NCBI RefSeq assembly: GCF_000381065.1 | Contig: NZ_KB905851.1 | Location: 40,759-104,758, forward strand | DNA length: 64,000 bases | Source of the DNA: Propionispira raffinosivorans DSM 20765 | GTDB taxonomy: Bacteria > Bacillota > Negativicutes > Selenomonadales > Selenomonadaceae | Reading direction: 5' to 3' | Part shown: piece after piece, positions 17,416-25,504 of the stretch | Numbering within the stretch: the first letter of the stretch is position 1 | How the letters are laid out: every line of letters begins with the position of its first letter | Position numbers and translations under genes: made by a program | The notes under the pieces: generated by a model | Told to the model about the DNA's origin: nothing | Database searches by the model: none | Seen by the model: the letters and a program-made list of their open reading frames with translations, nothing else

Positions 17416-18594
17416 ATGGATGAAAAAATTGAAGAATTTAGCGAAAAAACACTGAATTGTATTTTACGTGAAACTGTAGATGCAATGGAAAACAGTAAAA
17501 CACAAATTTTTGACATTTATGAAGGGGCTCGCAGTGAAGTAGAACATATTCAAATGGATATCAAAGAAGTGAAAGAAAAAGTATATGAAGTAATTGAAAA
17601 AGTAGATCGATTGGAAATTGAGGAACAAGCCGCTAAACAAAAACTGGTTCGTGTGAGCAGAAATTTTAAATCTTATACGGAGTCTGATATTCAAAATTGT
17701 TATGAAGCTGTCAAAGATGTCCAGATTCGGCTGGCTATTGCCCGCGAACAAGAAGAGCATTTACGTCATCGCCGCGATACACTGGAAATTCGGCTGCGGA
17801 AACTTGCAGCAACCGTGGAAAAGTCAAAACATCTGGTTGTTAAAATTGGGGTCGTTTTAGGTTATTTGAGTTCACAAATCAATGCGGTTGTGACACAGAT
17901 TGAAATGCTGAATCAGGATAAAATGCTTGGGGTGCAAGTAATCAAAGCCCAAGAAACTGAACGGCTGCGTGTTTCCCGTGAGATTCACGATGGACCAGCT
18001 CAAACGATTGCAAATTTGATTTATCAATCCAGTATTTGTGAACGGATGATTGATATTGATTCCGATGAAGCAAAAGCCGGGCTTCAGGAAATTCGTCGTC
18101 AAATTCGTCATTGTTTAGGTGAAGTTCGCCGTATCATCTTTGATTTAAGGCCTATGTCCTTGGATGATTTGGGGCTTGTAGCGACGGTGGATCAATTTTT
18201 AGGGAAACTAAAAACACGTGGCAATTTGTCAGTGGCTTTTAATGTTGAAGGTATAGAAGTTAAAATTAATCAATATGTTGAAGTAAGCATTTTTCGGATT
18301 ATTCAAGAAGCGTTAAATAATATTTATCGGCATGCGGAGTCTCCTTCAGCAGAACTTCGCTTGATTTACGGAAAAGAGTATATGTCAGTTGTCATTAAAG
18401 ATATTGGCAAAGGATTTTTAGTTGATCAGCCTCATGATAACGAGGAACAAAATGGTTGTTTTGGTCTTATGGGAATGAAAGAGCGGGCTGCGATAATTCA
18501 CGGGCAGCTTTTAATCGATTCAAAGCCAGGCTGTGGTACAGAAATCCGTTTGCTAGTACCGTTAAGTGAAGTTTGTGAATCGGATATTAAATAG
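17416..18594 (+). CDS. DegS-like sensor histidine kinase (orphan, cytoplasmic)
   Basis: A 392-residue kinase with no TM segment. Residues about 1-150 form a long coiled coil typical of the DegS sensor domain. The HisKA_3 box ERLRVSREIHDGPAQTIANL carries the phospho-accepting His. The HATPase domain follows (EALNNIYRHAE N-box, DIGKGF, GLMGMKERA). In Bacillus, DegS phosphorylates DegU; here no response regulator is next to it, so its partner is elsewhere. The ATG has GGTG five bases upstream. It directly follows the DnaA-box cluster and precedes the Orn/Lys/Arg decarboxylase gene by 16 bases. Confidence 0.88.
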   Translation: MDEKIEEFSEKTLNCILRETVDAMENSKTQIFDIYEGARSEVEHIQMDIKEVKEKVYEVIEKVDRLEIEEQAAKQKLVRVSRNFKSYTESDIQNCYEAVKDVQIRLAIAREQEEHLRHRRDTLEIRLRKLAATVEKSKHLVVKIGVVLGYLSSQINAVVTQIEMLNQDKMLGVQVIKAQETERLRVSREIHDGPAQTIANLIYQSSICERMIDIDSDEAKAGLQEIRRQIRHCLGEVRRIIFDLRPMSLDDLGLVATVDQFLGKLKTRGNLSVAFNVEGIEVKINQYVEVSIFRIIQEALNNIYRHAESPSAELRLIYGKEYMSVVIKDIGKGFLVDQPHDNEEQNGCFGLMGMKERAAIIHGQLLIDSKPGCGTEIRLLVPLSEVCESDIK

Positions 18595-18610
18595 AAAATG
18601 AGGAATCGGC

Positions 18611-20071
18611 GTGAATAGGCAAAGACAGAAGAATATGCCGCTTTTACAGGCAATGCGGCAGTATGCAGATTCTGGTGTAGTGGGGTTTCATACACCAGGA
18701 CACAAACAGGGGAAAGGTGTCCATAGCTCATTGCGTGATCTAGTGACGCCGCTTGGCTGGAAAATGGAAGTATCACTCATGGATGAATTGGATGACCTGC
18801 ATGAACCAACGATGTGCATCAAAGAAGCACAGGATCTTGCCGCCGATTTGTATGGTGCGGATGCTACGTATTTTATTATCAATGGGACAACGGGAGCTAT
18901 TCAGGCTATGGTGTTGGCTGCCTTGCATCCTGGCGAAAAAATTATTGTGCCGCGTAACGCACATCGGTCGATTATTGGTGGAATAATGTTAAGCGGTGCG
19001 ATACCAATTTTTATTCAGCCTGAAATCGATGCAGAACTGGGGATTGCCATGGGAATAGCGACAGAAACCGTTGACGAGGCGATTACAGCACATCCTGATG
19101 CGAAGGCAGTACTTATCATTAATCCTACCTATTATGGTGTGGCATCGGATCTCCAGGCCATAGCGACGCTGGTACATGACAATAACATGCTGCTGCTTGT
19201 AGATGAAGCACATGGACCTCATTTGAAATTTAATGTATCTTTGCCCTTGCAGGCACTTGATGCTGGGGCGGATATTGTGGCACAAAGTACGCATAAAATC
19301 ATTGGATCCATGACGCAATCTTCAATGCTTCATGCTAAATATGGACGAATTCATCCGGAACGATTACGGACGATGGTGAGTTTGGTCCAGTCGACGAGTC
19401 CCAACTACCTGTTGCTGGGGTCTTTAGATGCGGCGCGTATGCAGATGGCAGAAAGCGGACCACAGCTTATTGGCCGGGCCGTAGATCTGGCGAATTGGAT
19501 TCGCCGTGAGATCACACAAATTAAAGGCCTTTACTGTTTTGGACCGGAACGGCTGCACCAGTCTGGTGCTTATGCGTTAGATGTTACGAAAATTACGGTT
19601 ACAGTTCGCGATCTTGGTATAAGTGGTGCCTGTGCCGAACATATTTTACGACATAAATATAAGATTCAATGTGAATTATCCGATGTATATAATGTTTTAT
19701 TTATTATTTCACTCGGTGATAGTGAGGTCGAAGCGAGACTTTTAGTGAATGCCTTGCAGAATCTGGCGGCAAGTCAGCAGCACAATAGGCAGCGTTTTAC
19801 ACAACCAATGGCTTTGCCAAAAATCCCCAGACAAAGATTGGCACCTCGTGAGGCCTTGTTTTCTGATACGGCTGTTCAGCCTTTTGATACGAGTGAAGGG
19901 TGTGTGGCAGGTGAAGTCATTACTTTTTATCCGCCGGGAATTCCGGTTATCTGTCCAGGTGAAGAGATTACGAAAGAAATTATTAATTATATAAGGGCCA
20001 TGCAAAAAATCGGGTTAAAAATAGTCGGACCGCAGGATGCAACGCTCAAAATGATAACAATAATCAAATGA
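18611..20071 (+). CDS. Orn/Lys/Arg decarboxylase family protein (fold type I, YaaO-like)
   Basis: A 486-residue PLP enzyme of the aspartate-aminotransferase fold. It has VVGFHTPGHKQGKG near the N-terminus, NGTTGAIQAM, LLVDEAHGPHL and the PLP-lysine motif AQSTHKIIGSMTQ. The C-terminal domain has GEVITFYPPGIPVICPGE. Family members decarboxylate arginine, lysine or ornithine to polyamine precursors. B. subtilis YaaO occupies the same position upstream of tmk, so this is the syntenic homologue with uncertain substrate. It starts at GTG with GAGG upstream. The genome thus carries two unrelated basic amino acid decarboxylases about 3 kb apart. Confidence 0.9.
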   Translation: MNRQRQKNMPLLQAMRQYADSGVVGFHTPGHKQGKGVHSSLRDLVTPLGWKMEVSLMDELDDLHEPTMCIKEAQDLAADLYGADATYFIINGTTGAIQAMVLAALHPGEKIIVPRNAHRSIIGGIMLSGAIPIFIQPEIDAELGIAMGIATETVDEAITAHPDAKAVLIINPTYYGVASDLQAIATLVHDNNMLLLVDEAHGPHLKFNVSLPLQALDAGADIVAQSTHKIIGSMTQSSMLHAKYGRIHPERLRTMVSLVQSTSPNYLLLGSLDAARMQMAESGPQLIGRAVDLANWIRREITQIKGLYCFGPERLHQSGAYALDVTKITVTVRDLGISGACAEHILRHKYKIQCELSDVYNVLFIISLGDSEVEARLLVNALQNLAASQQHNRQRFTQPMALPKIPRQRLAPREALFSDTAVQPFDTSEGCVAGEVITFYPPGIPVICPGEEITKEIINYIRAMQKIGLKIVGPQDATLKMITIIK

Positions 20072-20102
20072 AAAATTTAAGAAATAATGTGGTGAGATAG
20101 AT

Positions 20103-20777
20103 ATGAAGGGGAAATTAATTATTATTGAAGCTGGGGACGGCTGTGGTAAGGCAACTCAGACAAAAGCTTTATTTGAACATTTGCAAAAAGATGGCCAGCG
20201 GGTTCATAAAATTGAGTATCCAGATTATGCCAGCGAATCATCTGCGTTGGTTAAGATGTATTTGAATGGTGATTTTGGTAAAAAAGCGGAAGACGTTAAT
20301 GCTTATGCGGCATCTACATTTTATGCGGTAGACCGTTACGCATCTTTTCGGATGAAATGGAAACAATGGTATGATGCTGGGGATATTATTATTGCAGATC
20401 GTTATACGACCTCGAATATGGTCCATCAAGCTGTTAAATTTTCCGATCTGCAGGAACGAGAAGATTTTTTGACGTGGCTTTGGGATCTGGAATTTATTAA
20501 GCTGGGCTTGCCAGTTCCATCCATGGTGATTTTTTTAGAGATGGCACCCGAGTTTAGTGAAAGGTTGATTACAATCCGTTCTGATAAAATGCATCAAGTG
20601 AAAGACATCCATGAACAAGATCAAGCCTATTTGCAGCGATGTCATGCTGCTTATTGCCAATTGGCAGAAAAATATGGCTGGTTTACGGTTTCTTGTGTCA
20701 ACAATGAAAAATTAAAAAGTATTGAAGAAATTCATGGCGAAATTTATGCGTTGCTACCAACGCTATTACTAAAATAA
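20103..20777 (+). CDS. tmk: Thymidylate kinase
   Basis: A 224-residue P-loop kinase converting dTMP to dTDP. The P-loop GDGCGKATQT lies at residues 11-20 (the usual family form has Ser/Thr after GK), the DR(Y/H) motif is ADRYTTSN, and a LID-like region follows SERLITIRSDK. The P-loop Ala in place of Ser/Thr (GKA) and Cys in GCGK are a little unusual, and the protein is slightly longer than typical tmk. It sits 31 bases after the decarboxylase gene in the conserved order before yaaR-holB. Confidence 0.88.
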   Translation: MKGKLIIIEAGDGCGKATQTKALFEHLQKDGQRVHKIEYPDYASESSALVKMYLNGDFGKKAEDVNAYAASTFYAVDRYASFRMKWKQWYDAGDIIIADRYTTSNMVHQAVKFSDLQEREDFLTWLWDLEFIKLGLPVPSMVIFLEMAPEFSERLITIRSDKMHQVKDIHEQDQAYLQRCHAAYCQLAEKYGWFTVSCVNNEKLKSIEEIHGEIYALLPTLLLK

Positions 20778-20791
20778 CAACGCGGTCAAGC

Positions 20792-20825
20792 TAAGAGGAA
20801 TTCCTGTAATTTAGAACCTCTTTTA
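20792..20825 (+). terminator. Terminator after tmk
   Basis: AAGAGG / CCTCTT arms with an inner TTC/GAA pair, followed by TTTTA. Confidence 0.6.
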
Positions 20826-20854
20826 TTGCTTATTTTGTTGAAAACAATTATAAT
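20826..20854 (+). promoter_or_regulatory. Sigma-A promoter for yaaR-holB
   Basis: TTGCTT (20826-20831), a 17-base spacer, then TATAAT (20849-20854). Confidence 0.65.
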
Positions 20855-20950
20855 TTAACTAGAGTGGGGTTTTCTGATATTTCGTAAATGGTAAAATCAG
20901 AAGAAGTGTCCACATCCCTATAGTCATTATCATGATAAAGGATGTATATT

Positions 20951-21397
20951 ATGAAAATAGATGGTTTAGGCGCGCAACGGACAATCCCGATGGGAGACCG
21001 TGATACAGGAACAAAGGTAGCAAAAAAGAACAGTGATTTTTCATCGGAGCTTACACGTAATCAGGATGGACTTTCCTTAGAAAAAATGAATGAGCTGCTG
21101 GCGAAAATTGATGAACAGGGTGCAAAACTAACTCAAACACCAACGTATGATGAACTCAAGTCCTATCGTGATTTAGTTAAGACATTCGTAGGTGAAGCTG
21201 TTTCACGCATGTATAGCATGCAGACACAAACCGGCTGGGATCGACAAGGACGGCAAAAGGTCTACACAACGGTACGTAAGGTTGATGGTAAAATGGAAGA
21301 AATGGCAGAAGAAATACGTTTGGGGCAGTCTACCCAGCTTAGCATTGCTGCGAAACAAGATGTGATCCGTGGCATGCTTGTGGATTTATACATGTAA
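20951..21397 (+). CDS. yaaR: YaaR family protein (DUF327)
   Basis: A 148-residue cytosolic protein of the YaaR/DUF327 family, of unknown function, conserved next to holB in Firmicutes. It shows SYRDLVKTFVGEAVSRMY and the C-terminal IAAKQDVIRGMLVDLYM. I chose ATG 20951 over 20942 because AAAGG lies just upstream of the former and would overlap the latter. Its stop codon TAA overlaps the holB ATG by one base, which suggests coupled translation. Confidence 0.82.
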   Translation: MKIDGLGAQRTIPMGDRDTGTKVAKKNSDFSSELTRNQDGLSLEKMNELLAKIDEQGAKLTQTPTYDELKSYRDLVKTFVGEAVSRMYSMQTQTGWDRQGRQKVYTTVRKVDGKMEEMAEEIRLGQSTQLSIAAKQDVIRGMLVDLYM

Positions 21398-22377
21398 TGG
21401 AAATTATGTGGGAGAAAATCATTGGGCATATAGAAATTATTCAGCGTTTAAAAAATTTGATTCAAGAAAATCGCATGCCGCATGCGCTGTTATTTGTGGG
21501 GCCAAAAGGGATCGGCAAATTTTTAACCGCACAGATAACAGCTGCGGCACTTTTTTGTAATGGAAAAGAAAAACCTTGCGGTTTATGTCCTTCGTGTCAG
21601 GCTCTTTTGACGGATACACATCCTGATTTTTATACAGTAGAACCGGATGGACAAATGATTAAGATTGAACAGATCCGCCACTTGCAGACGGAAGTGGCTC
21701 TAGCGCCGTATCTGGCTGACAAACGTATTGTGATCATTGATCAAGCGGAAACAATGAACGTTCAGGCGGCGAACAGCTTGCTTAAGATACTAGAAGAACC
21801 AACCGGTAATCTTGTTTTTATTTTAATTGCCAATAATCGGCAATCACTTTTAGATACGATTATTTCCCGGTGTATGATGGTGCCATTTCATGCATTGGAA
21901 TTGTCTTGTTTGGCGGGGGCTTTAGAACAAAGGGGTATCGCGGCAGATGATGCAACAGCTCTGGCGGCATTGGCTGAAGGCAGCTTGGGAAAAGCAATTG
22001 ATTTACAGGATAATGGTGGATTGGAGCTGCGACGTCAAGCTTTGGATCTTTTGGTGCAGCTTCAGCAAATGGATATGGATGCTGTCTGGGCCTGTGGACA
22101 GAAATTGGGAGAACTTGATCGTCAAACGCTGCAGGAATTTGTGTTGTACTTAAATATGCTGCTGCGTGATTTTCTTGTTTTACAGGTGGATGAGCAAAGC
22201 AATAAATTATACAATCAAGATGTAGCTTCAGTGCTTTTGGAGCAGAAATTATATTGGTCAGAAAATAAATTATTACGGGCGATGAAAGAAATTACTGTTG
22301 CGCAAAAGATGTTGAGCTCAAATGCGAATGCACGGCTCGTCATGGAACAGTTTTTGATTAAGTTGCGCGATTTATGA
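21397..22377 (+). CDS. holB: DNA polymerase III delta' subunit
   Basis: A 326-residue AAA+ clamp-loader subunit. It has a Walker-A-like GPKGIGKF, a four-Cys zinc module (CNGKEKPCGLCPSC), a Walker B region (RIVIIDQAETMN), LLKILEEPTGNLVFILI and the SRC motif (ISRCMMV). It loads the beta clamp with tau/gamma and delta. The ATG at 21406 (MWEKIIGH) is an alternative start. It is embedded in the conserved yaaR-holB-yaaT-yabB order. Confidence 0.93.
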   Translation: MEIMWEKIIGHIEIIQRLKNLIQENRMPHALLFVGPKGIGKFLTAQITAAALFCNGKEKPCGLCPSCQALLTDTHPDFYTVEPDGQMIKIEQIRHLQTEVALAPYLADKRIVIIDQAETMNVQAANSLLKILEEPTGNLVFILIANNRQSLLDTIISRCMMVPFHALELSCLAGALEQRGIAADDATALAALAEGSLGKAIDLQDNGGLELRRQALDLLVQLQQMDMDAVWACGQKLGELDRQTLQEFVLYLNMLLRDFLVLQVDEQSNKLYNQDVASVLLEQKLYWSENKLLRAMKEITVAQKMLSSNANARLVMEQFLIKLRDL

Positions 22378-22393
22378 TAGAGGAGGCTGCGTT

Positions 22394-23212
22394 GTGCAGA
22401 TAGTAGTGGGAGTACGCTTCAAAGAAGCGGGAAAAATATATTATTTTGATCCAGGACAACTTGTGCTTGTACAAGATGATGATGTTATCGTTGAAACAGC
22501 ACGTGGCATAGAATATGGAATGGTGGTTATTGGTCCTCGTGAAGTAAAGGATGAAGACATTGTTTTACCTTTAAAAACTGTGCAGCGTAAAGCTACACCG
22601 AGTGACCGTACGAAAGTTAAAGAAAATGAAGTTAAAGAAAAAGAAGCTTTTACGATTTGTGAAAAGAAAATTGTAACGCATGCTTTACCAATGAAACTGA
22701 TTGATGTTGAGTATACGTTTGATGTGAATAAAATTATTTTTTATTTTACAGCGGATGGCCGTATTGATTTTAGAGAATTAGTAAAAGATTTAGCAGCTGT
22801 TTTTCGTACACGTATTGAACTTCGGCAGATTGGTGTACGTGATGAAGCCAAACTTATGGGCGGGATTGGTTGCTGCGGCAGATCATTATGCTGTTCAACC
22901 TTTCTTGGCGATTTTGAACCAGTTTCCATTCGTATGGCAAAAGAGCAGAATCTGTCACTGAATCCAACGAAAATTTCGGGGATTTGCGGCAGATTAATGT
23001 GCTGCTTGAAATATGAAAATGACTGTTATTGCAATAAATGTCCAAGTAAGAAAATTACGGCACCAAAGCCGGGGACTCGTGTTATTACGGTTGAGGGTGA
23101 AGGGAAAGTAATTTCGATTCACAATCAGCGTAAAACGGCAACCATTTTACTCGATGACAGTAAAACAGTAGTAGCTTCCTGGGAGGATGTAATTTCAAAA
23201 GATGAAGCTTGA
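22394..23212 (+). CDS. ricT: PSP1-domain protein, RicT/YaaT-like
   Basis: A 272-residue PSP1 protein (YaaT; RicT of the RicA-RicF-RicT complex in B. subtilis, which binds Fe-S clusters and promotes RNase Y-dependent RNA maturation). Core motifs are GIEYGMVVIGPREV and the cysteine set GGIGCCGRSLCCSTFLGDF, ISGICGRLMCCLKYE and CYCNKCPS. It starts at GTG with AGGAGG. RicA and RicF partners are not in the window. The stop overlaps yabB by 11 bases. Confidence 0.9.
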   Translation: MQIVVGVRFKEAGKIYYFDPGQLVLVQDDDVIVETARGIEYGMVVIGPREVKDEDIVLPLKTVQRKATPSDRTKVKENEVKEKEAFTICEKKIVTHALPMKLIDVEYTFDVNKIIFYFTADGRIDFRELVKDLAAVFRTRIELRQIGVRDEAKLMGGIGCCGRSLCCSTFLGDFEPVSIRMAKEQNLSLNPTKISGICGRLMCCLKYENDCYCNKCPSKKITAPKPGTRVITVEGEGKVISIHNQRKTATILLDDSKTVVASWEDVISKDEA

Positions 23213-23942
23213 TCTCAAAGATAATGAACGACTAGATGACTTAGTAATCCAAGGATTGAAAATCATTCAAAATGAACGACAGTTTTGTTTTTCATTGGAT
23301 GCAGTCTTATTGGCTCATTTTGCTAAAGTAAAAAAAAGAGCCCATGTTCTTGACCTTGGAACGGGAACTGGGGTTATAGCTTTATTGCTTTCGACACGGC
23401 AGACAGAAAAAATCGATGCCTTGGAGTTAAATCCGGTAATGGCAGATTTGGCAGCGCGTAATGTAGAAATCAATGCTTTACAAGAAAAAATTATAGTTCA
23501 TGAAGGCGATTTGTGTAACATTCGGAATATTTTTCCAGCGGGGTTTGTCGATCTGGTTGTTTCAAATCCTCCGTATCGTCCCTTAGAACAGGGCGATTTG
23601 AACCTTTTAAGTGATGTAGCAAAAGCGCGGCACGAAGTGACAGCAACGCTGCAGGATGTTGTCAAAGCCGCGCGGTATTGTCTGAAATTTCGCGGCCGTT
23701 TTGCAATGGTACATTTGCCAGAACGAATCGGTGAAATTATTATAGCGATGCATGAGGCGGGTATTGAGCCAAAACGTTTACGTTTTGTTCACCCGAGACT
23801 TGGTAAAGCACCGAATATGGTTCTGATTGAAGGTATCGCTGGAGCAAAACCAGGCGGTATGCTTGTGGAACCGCCATTGATTGTTTATGGAAGCGATGGC
23901 AGTTACGCAAGGGAAATAGTTGAGTATTATCAGGAAAGATAA
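23202..23942 (+). CDS. tRNA1(Val) adenine-N6 methyltransferase family (YabB-like)
   Basis: A 246-residue class I SAM methyltransferase. The SAM-binding motif is VLDLGTGTGVIALLL, and the catalytic N6-adenine motif is VVSNPPYRP. The gene overlaps yaaT by 11 bases and has GGGAGG upstream. By synteny and motif it matches YabB/TrmN6, which modifies A37 of tRNA-Val; the exact tRNA target here is inferred. Confidence 0.87.
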   Translation: MKLDLKDNERLDDLVIQGLKIIQNERQFCFSLDAVLLAHFAKVKKRAHVLDLGTGTGVIALLLSTRQTEKIDALELNPVMADLAARNVEINALQEKIIVHEGDLCNIRNIFPAGFVDLVVSNPPYRPLEQGDLNLLSDVAKARHEVTATLQDVVKAARYCLKFRGRFAMVHLPERIGEIIIAMHEAGIEPKRLRFVHPRLGKAPNMVLIEGIAGAKPGGMLVEPPLIVYGSDGSYAREIVEYYQER

Positions 23943-23952
23943 ACTGGGGTGG

Positions 23953-23999
23953 CTGCCTAATTTCTTTGTAAGAAAGAGATTGGGCACATCCTGTTTTTT
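23953..23999 (+). terminator. Terminator after yabB-like gene
   Basis: Imperfect stem TGCCTAATTTCTT / AAGAAAGAGATTGGGCA (bulge and one G-T pair) followed by CATCCTGTTTTTT. Confidence 0.65.
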
Positions 24000-24013
24000 T
24001 ATTAGGAGGAACT

Positions 24014-24886
24014 ATGGAAACGAGTAATAAACCGGGAATATTATATCTATGTGCAACACCAATCGGTAATCTGGAAGATATGACATATCGGGCTGTGCGC
24101 CTTTTGGGAGAAGTGAATCGTATTGCAGCGGAAGATACGCGCCACACACGTAAACTTTTAACGCATTATGATATTCACACCGCGTTGACAAGTTATCACG
24201 AGCACAATAAATTTACAAAAGGACCGGAATTAATTGACTATTTACTGACTGGTGAAGATCTTGTATTAGTAAGTGATGCCGGACTCCCGGGAATTGCTGA
24301 TCCAGGAAGCCATTTGGCCCAGCTGGCCATTGCTGAAGGTATTCAAGTTACACCGCTTCCTGGGGCAAATGCGGCACTTTCGGGGCTGATTTGTTCAGGA
24401 CTGGATACGACAGTTTTCACTTTTGTCGGCTTTTTACCAAAAACAACGAAAAAAAAGCGTGAAATTTTAGCGAATTTGCCGAAACGACCGGAGACATTGC
24501 TCTTTTATGAATCACCGCATCATTTAAAAGCTACATTGAAAGAACTTACGGATGTACTGGGTCAAGATCGCCCAGCGGCGGTGGGGCGTGAGCTCACAAA
24601 AAAATTCGAAGAATTTATTCGCGGTTCGTTAGGATCTATCGCAGCATATTTTCAGGATAATCAGCCGCGGGGGGAATTTGTGATTATTGTTGATGGTTAT
24701 AATAGTGAAGCCAATACAGACAAAGTTGCTGAAACAATTGAACCAGCAGACTTGGTTGTCCAGCTTATGACGGATGGTTTGGATAAAAAAATTGCGATGA
24801 AACAGGCTGCGCAGCAACTGGGAATTCGTAAACGTGATGTATATCAGGCTGTTTTAGCAGCAGAAAAAAGAAACCCAAAAGGATGA
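24014..24886 (+). CDS. rsmI: 16S rRNA (cytidine-1402-2'-O)-methyltransferase
   Basis: A 290-residue TP-methylase (SAM-dependent) that 2'-O-methylates C1402 in the 30S P site. It shows LYLCATPIGNLEDMTYRAV, EDTRHTRKLL, LVSDAGLPGIADPG and TPLPGANAALSGL. TAGGAGGAAC precedes the ATG. Its stop codon lies inside the downstream 22-base-arm terminator. Confidence 0.96.
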   Translation: METSNKPGILYLCATPIGNLEDMTYRAVRLLGEVNRIAAEDTRHTRKLLTHYDIHTALTSYHEHNKFTKGPELIDYLLTGEDLVLVSDAGLPGIADPGSHLAQLAIAEGIQVTPLPGANAALSGLICSGLDTTVFTFVGFLPKTTKKKREILANLPKRPETLLFYESPHHLKATLKELTDVLGQDRPAAVGRELTKKFEEFIRGSLGSIAAYFQDNQPRGEFVIIVDGYNSEANTDKVAETIEPADLVVQLMTDGLDKKIAMKQAAQQLGIRKRDVYQAVLAAEKRNPKG

Positions 24887-24912
24887 TTTCCATCCTTTTG
24901 GGTTTCTTTTTT
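24864..24912. terminator. Strong hairpin terminator, 22-base arms
   Basis: Arms 24864-24885 and 24891-24912 are exact complements, A-rich at the left base and T-rich at the right, so it can serve rsmI (+) and the convergent abrB-type gene (-). Confidence 0.93.
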
Positions 24913-24947
24913 TCTGTAGTAGTACAAAGAGCAGAGTAAAGGGAACT

Positions 24948-25199
24948 TTATTTCTCCGATTGTAATGCATCCACGCATTCACCGCAGACATTTTTGTTTT
25001 TGAATTTTGTCACATTGTCGGCATTACCGCAAAAAATGCAGGCACATGACGGTTCATATTTGCGAAGAATAATACGATCTTGATCAACATAAATTTCCAA
25101 GGCGTCTTTTTCTTCAATTGCAAGAGTTCGACGCAATTCAATCGGGATAACGACCCTGCCTAGTTCATCTACTTTACGAACGATACCAGTTGATTTCAT
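24948..25199 (-). CDS. abrB: AbrB-family transition-state regulator
   Basis: An 83-residue DNA-binding protein with an N-terminal SpoVT-AbrB swapped-hairpin domain (MKSTGIVRKVDELGRVVIP and LRRTLAIEEKDALEIYV). The C-terminal half carries five cysteines: CACIFCG, and VCGEC. B. subtilis AbrB has a single Cys in this region, so a metal-binding tail is possible here. The gene sits in the same slot as Bacillus abrB, convergent to rsmI and divergent from metG. GGAGAG precedes the ATG. Confidence 0.92.
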   Translation of the reverse strand: MKSTGIVRKVDELGRVVIPIELRRTLAIEEKDALEIYVDQDRIILRKYEPSCACIFCGNADNVTKFKNKNVCGECVDALQSEK

Positions 25200-25265
25200 A
25201 GTTGCGACTCTCCTTTTTAATAAATAATTTTGACTACCTAGTATTCAAAATGTTAGGTTAAGTAA

Positions 25266-25294
25266 ATAATACCATATATTACAAACACTTTCAA
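25266..25294 (-). promoter_or_regulatory. Sigma-A promoter for abrB
   Basis: On the minus strand, TTGAAA (25294-25289), a 17-base spacer and TATTAT (25271-25266). Confidence 0.65.
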
Positions 25295-25421
25295 CAAAAT
25301 AGTTTACAGAATTTATAGACTTTAGTGAAAATAAATTGTGGTACGGCAGACGGATAGGCTGGATGTAATTTCTTTAATGCATTATATAGAGATGTGTTTT
25401 GAAATTTTTTTTATAAAATTT

Positions 25422-25450
25422 TTGTTCAGCGGGGCAATTTGCTTTATAAT
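25422..25450 (+). promoter_or_regulatory. Sigma-A promoter for metG-tatD
   Basis: TTGTTC (25422-25427), a 17-base spacer, TATAAT (25445-25450). The start codon of metG is 55 bases on. No T-box leader is visible; the 305-base gap holds only this and the divergent abrB promoter. Confidence 0.72.
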
Positions 25451-25504
25451 AGAAGAACGACGTTAAAAATGTTTGCGTAATTTATTGGAGGAGGACTTAT
25501 TTTC

